The notes under the pieces: generated by a model
The model's database searches: none
Told to the model about the DNA's origin: nothing
Seen by the model: the letters and a program-made list of their open reading frames with translations, nothing else
Shown here: positions 61,306-64,000 of the stretch, in pieces
How the letters are laid out: each line of letters opens with the position of its first letter
Position numbering within the stretch: the first letter of the stretch is position 1
Made by a program: the position numbers and the translations under genes
From: Lysinibacillus sp. B2A1
Lineage (GTDB): Bacteria; Bacillota; Bacilli; Bacillales_A; Planococcaceae
Direction of reading: 5' to 3'
Length of the DNA: 64,000 nucleotides
NCBI GenBank assembly: GCA_002973635.1
Contig: CP027224.1
Location: 4,824,001 to 4,888,000 of the forward strand

Positions 61306-62601
61306 ATGGATGCGGTTCTATTATCGGTAAATTTAGTTTGGGTGATGCTAGGTACAATTTTAGTATTCTTTATGCATGCTGGATTTGCAATGGTTGAGGC
61401 TGGCTTTACACGTTCTAAAAATGCGGTCAATATTATTATGAAAAATTTTCTTACGATTTCACTTGGCGGTATTATTTATTTTTTATGTGGATACGCCATT
61501 ATGTTTGGTGATACTGCTGGAGGTTTATTCGGTACAAGTGGCTTTGCTTTAAAAGGTGTAGATGATCTTTCCTTCTTTATCTTCCAAACAATGTTCGCAG
61601 CAACAGGCGCTACAATTTTATCTGGTGCAGTGGCTGAGCGTACAAATATTTTTGCTTATATCGGCATTATTATACTCATGACATTAGTAGTTTACCCAAT
61701 TGTTGGTCATTGGGTATGGAGTGGTCAGGGCTGGTTAACTGATCTTGGATTTATTGATTTCGCAGGCTCTACAGTAGTTCACTTAACAGGGGCTGTAGCA
61801 GCATTTGTAGCAGCGGCGATGATCGGACCACGACTTGGTAAATACGAGAATGGTCGTGTTAATGTCATTACAGGACATAGTATTCCTTTAGGCTCTCTAG
61901 GTGTATTCTTACTTTGGTTCGGTTGGTTTGGCTTTAATGGTGCTTCTACATTAGCAGCTGATCCTGAACTAGTGCCTAGCGTTATTGCTAATACATTTTT
62001 TTCAGCCGCTGCTGGAGTTGTCGCAACTGCTTTCTATACGAAGTTTCGATATGGTCATATCGACGGCTCTCTGACATTAAATGGCGCCTTAGCAGGTCTT
62101 GTAGGCATTACTGCTGGTGCAGCGAATGTTAGTATTATTGGTTCTATCATTATTGGCATAATTGCAGCTCCATTACTAGTGGAAGGTGTACGTTTCATCG
62201 AATGGAGATTAAAAGTTGATGACCCTGTTGGTGCCATTGCTGTACATGGTATCTGTGGTATTTGGGGTACTCTTGCAGTTGGCCTGTTTGATATTAATGG
62301 TCAAGGATTATTTTATGGTGGTGGTATCAGCCTTCTAGGTGTGCAAGCAATTGGGATTATCGCTACCATTGCCTGGGTTAGTGTTTCCGTAACAATTGGT
62401 TTATTTATTATTAAAGCATTTGTACCATTACGTGTTACTGCTGAGGAAGAAATCGCTGGTCTGGATGTCATTGAACATGGTACACCAGCCTATGAATACC
62501 AGGATATTTTCAAAGGCTCTGCCGTTAAAGGTGAAACATTCGCACATCGTTTAACACATTTCGGTAAAGCACAAACTAATGTTCAAGAAGAACATGTCTA
62601 G
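61306..62601 (+). CDS. amtB: Ammonium transporter AmtB
   Basis: A 431-aa Amt/Rh channel with eleven predicted helices. It starts VLLSVNLVWVMLGTILVFFM, with FAMVEAGFTRSKNAVNI near residue 28. The conserved pore His pair lies in TVVHLTGAVAAF (near 165) and AIAVHGICGIWGT (near 312). The C-terminal tail (DVIEHGTPAYEYQDIF) carries the cytosolic motif that couples to P-II proteins. GGGGG precedes the start. It forms an operon with glnK. Confidence 0.97.
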   Translation: MDAVLLSVNLVWVMLGTILVFFMHAGFAMVEAGFTRSKNAVNIIMKNFLTISLGGIIYFLCGYAIMFGDTAGGLFGTSGFALKGVDDLSFFIFQTMFAATGATILSGAVAERTNIFAYIGIIILMTLVVYPIVGHWVWSGQGWLTDLGFIDFAGSTVVHLTGAVAAFVAAAMIGPRLGKYENGRVNVITGHSIPLGSLGVFLLWFGWFGFNGASTLAADPELVPSVIANTFFSAAAGVVATAFYTKFRYGHIDGSLTLNGALAGLVGITAGAANVSIIGSIIIGIIAAPLLVEGVRFIEWRLKVDDPVGAIAVHGICGIWGTLAVGLFDINGQGLFYGGGISLLGVQAIGIIATIAWVSVSVTIGLFIIKAFVPLRVTAEEEIAGLDVIEHGTPAYEYQDIFKGSAVKGETFAHRLTHFGKAQTNVQEEHV

Positions 62602-62629
62602 TGTCGATAAAGCTTTGTTGATATTACAA

Positions 62630-62666
62630 AAATCTGCATGACATCCTATAAGTGGCATGCAGATTT
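62630..62666 (+). terminator. Terminator after amtB
   Basis: AAATCTGCATG and CATGCAGATTT form a perfect 11-bp stem with a 15-nt loop, followed by TTCCC after a five-T run. Confidence 0.85.
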
Positions 62667-62793
62667 TTCCCTAGAATTAACAATCCTATGGAGACTTACT
62701 GATTATTCCTTTGGATATTTCGCTCATTTCTATGGTCAGGGCGTTTATTCATGCACTAAATCATAAGACTTTGTTGGAGTAAATCCTGTATTA

Positions 62794-63315
62794 TCAAAGC
62801 ACTTGTTTGTTCTTCAAGCCTCTCTCTATTTCAAGTAAAAACTCCTTCATTGCCAATCCACTACGAAAACCTGTTAGCTTACCATTTTTTCCAATCACAC
62901 GATGACATGGAATAATTGCTAATATTGGATTAGCTCCTATTGCACCGCCTACTGCTCTTACCGCCTTTGGATTACCGATGCGGTGTGCGATATCTGAGTA
63001 TGAAGCCGTTGCACCGTATGGTAGCTCCATTAGCGCATCCCATACAGCTAGCTGAAACGGGGTTCCTTTGACATGTATCGGCAAATCAAATTCTGTAAGC
63101 TCTTTATTAAAATAATCCGTGAATTGCTTAACATACGGCTGTAATTTTGCTTTATTCTCTTCAAAACGGTAGCCTTTAAATGGCTTTTTGGCCCATACTT
63201 CAACCTCCTCAAATGGTGCATTTGGTGTTCCAATATATACAAGCCCTTCATCCGAGGCAACGATATACATATTGCCTTGTGCATATGTTAATGTATCTAC
63301 ATATAATACGTCCAT
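62794..63315 (-). CDS. ogt: Methylated-DNA-protein cysteine methyltransferase Ogt
   Basis: A 173-aa suicide repair protein removing alkyl groups from O6-alkylguanine. The ATG at 63315 follows AAGGGGAATAGGGG; an ATG 8 codons earlier lacks a good site. The acceptor Cys is in ANPILAIIPCHRVIGKNG (near residue 139), and the C-terminal DNA-binding fold includes FQLAVWDALMELPYGATASY. The N-terminal domain is short, as in Ogt rather than Ada. Confidence 0.95.
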   Translation of the reverse strand: MDVLYVDTLTYAQGNMYIVASDEGLVYIGTPNAPFEEVEVWAKKPFKGYRFEENKAKLQPYVKQFTDYFNKELTEFDLPIHVKGTPFQLAVWDALMELPYGATASYSDIAHRIGNPKAVRAVGGAIGANPILAIIPCHRVIGKNGKLTGFRSGLAMKEFLLEIERGLKNKQVL

Positions 63316-63438
63316 TCCCCTATTCCCCTTACATTTCATAATTATTACCTACAGACTATACAATGTTAAATAGCTGTAGCCTACATTCATTTCATGATAC
63401 AGTTATTGTACCTATTAGTATAAAGGAGTTTCAACTGT

Positions 63439-64000
63439 ATGGATATGTTATACGAGCCTTCTATTCACCTTCAACAGATCAGCTTTTCTGCAAATGACAA
63501 GACTATCTTAAAATCGATTACTGGGTCATTCCCTAAAGGAAAAATCACCACTTTGGTCGGTCCATCCGGTGCTGGCAAAACAACTCTACTAAAATTATGT
63601 AATGGCTTATTATCACCTACAGATGGTCAAATATTAATTGATAATCAACCTATTTCTACATACGAGCCAACTGCTTTAAGAAAACATGTCGGCATTGCCC
63701 TTCAGGCAGCACCTATGATTAACGGGACTGTGTTTGAAAATCTCGCACTTCCTCGTTCATTACAAGGAAAAAAGCTTAAAAAAGAAGAAGCCATTCAATA
63801 TTTACAAGATGTCGGACTGGATCAAAGCTTTCTACAGCGCTCTACAAATGGGTTATCAGGTGGACAACGACAAAAAGTCTCTATTGCGAGAACGCTTATT
63901 AATCAGTCCTCCATTTTATTATTAGACGAAATCACCTCTGCATTGGACCGTCAATCTGTCCAGGACATTGAGTCACTCATTGCCACCATTAACAAAAAAT
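63439..64000 (+). CDS. ABC transporter ATP-binding protein, 3' end outside window
   Basis: 187 codons of an open frame reaching the right edge; AAAGGAG at 63422-63428 precedes the ATG at 63439. Walker A is GPSGAGKTT (near residue 42), the Q-loop region GIALQAAPMINGTVFENL (near 93), the signature LSGGQRQKVSIARTL (near 145) and Walker B SSILLLDEITSALD (near 165). The form resembles the small FetA/YbbL/YjkB-type ATPases that pair with a UPF0014 (FetB) permease, which would lie just beyond the window. That subfamily call is tentative. Confidence 0.85.
   Translation, partial: MDMLYEPSIHLQQISFSANDKTILKSITGSFPKGKITTLVGPSGAGKTTLLKLCNGLLSPTDGQILIDNQPISTYEPTALRKHVGIALQAAPMINGTVFENLALPRSLQGKKLKKEEAIQYLQDVGLDQSFLQRSTNGLSGGQRQKVSIARTLINQSSILLLDEITSALDRQSVQDIESLIATINKK

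Overview
The window looks like a Lysinibacillus-type Gram-positive chromosome (Bacillales, Planococcaceae/Bacillaceae). The grounds are low-GC codon use with AGGAGG-type ribosome binding sites, an SLH-domain surface protein, a Firmicutes LPXTG-type anchor with sortase, and gene orders camS-ligA-pcrA-pcrB-yerC-yerB-yerA, purEKBCSQLFMNHD and yeaC-yeaD-yebA-guaA, which match the Bacillus subtilis order. The genus is inferred from these features; no search was run.

Layout. 1-6.6 kb: DNA repair/replication genes (camS, ligA, pcrA, pcrB). pcrA is interrupted inside helicase motif II by an 801-nt ORF-less group II intron, and exact removal restores a 750-aa reading frame. 6.6-10.5 kb: yerC, yerB, yerA and a small DUF2892-like gene. 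10.6-24.4 kb: the complete twelve-gene IMP operon, on the minus strand, preceded by paired PurR boxes, a sigma-A promoter, a guanine riboswitch and a long, highly structured leader. 24.6-27 kb: a coiled-coil protein gene and an rRNA locus in which the 16S 5' end is joined directly to the 23S 3' end, followed by a normal 5S. 27.3-40.6 kb: surface proteins (a 1202-aa SLH protein, a 2274-aa sortase-anchored adhesin with its class B sortase) around pbuG, which has its own PurR boxes and guanine riboswitch. 41.2-47.4 kb: accessory genes (SH3b protein, LytTR/DUF3021/DUF7010, BlaR1-BlaI) bounded by a decayed copy of the guaA 3' end on one side and guaA itself plus a ruined tyrosine recombinase on the other. 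This reads as an old guaA-targeted genomic island. 47.4-53.5 kb: guaA with a third guanine riboswitch, then yebA-yeaD-yeaC. 53.7-57.7 kb: nosF-nosY-nosL-nosD and a second nosL-like gene, with no nosZ in the window. 58-60.6 kb: nadE-pncB (NAD salvage). 60.9-62.6 kb: glnK-amtB with two TnrA-type boxes. 62.8-64 kb: ogt and the start of an ABC transporter gene.

How the genes work together. The window is dominated by purine metabolism: all ten steps from PRPP to IMP, XMP amination (guaA), purine uptake (pbuG) and an adenine deaminase-like gene. Three separate guanine riboswitches and two PurR box pairs with identical 24-nt spacing control purE, pbuG and guaA. In B. subtilis guaA, pbuG and purE lie close together; here the adhesin/sortase pair and the island separate guaA from pbuG, and the SLH gene, rRNA and a hypothetical gene separate pbuG from purE. 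The block is therefore conserved housekeeping synteny that has been opened at two places by variable surface and mobile DNA.
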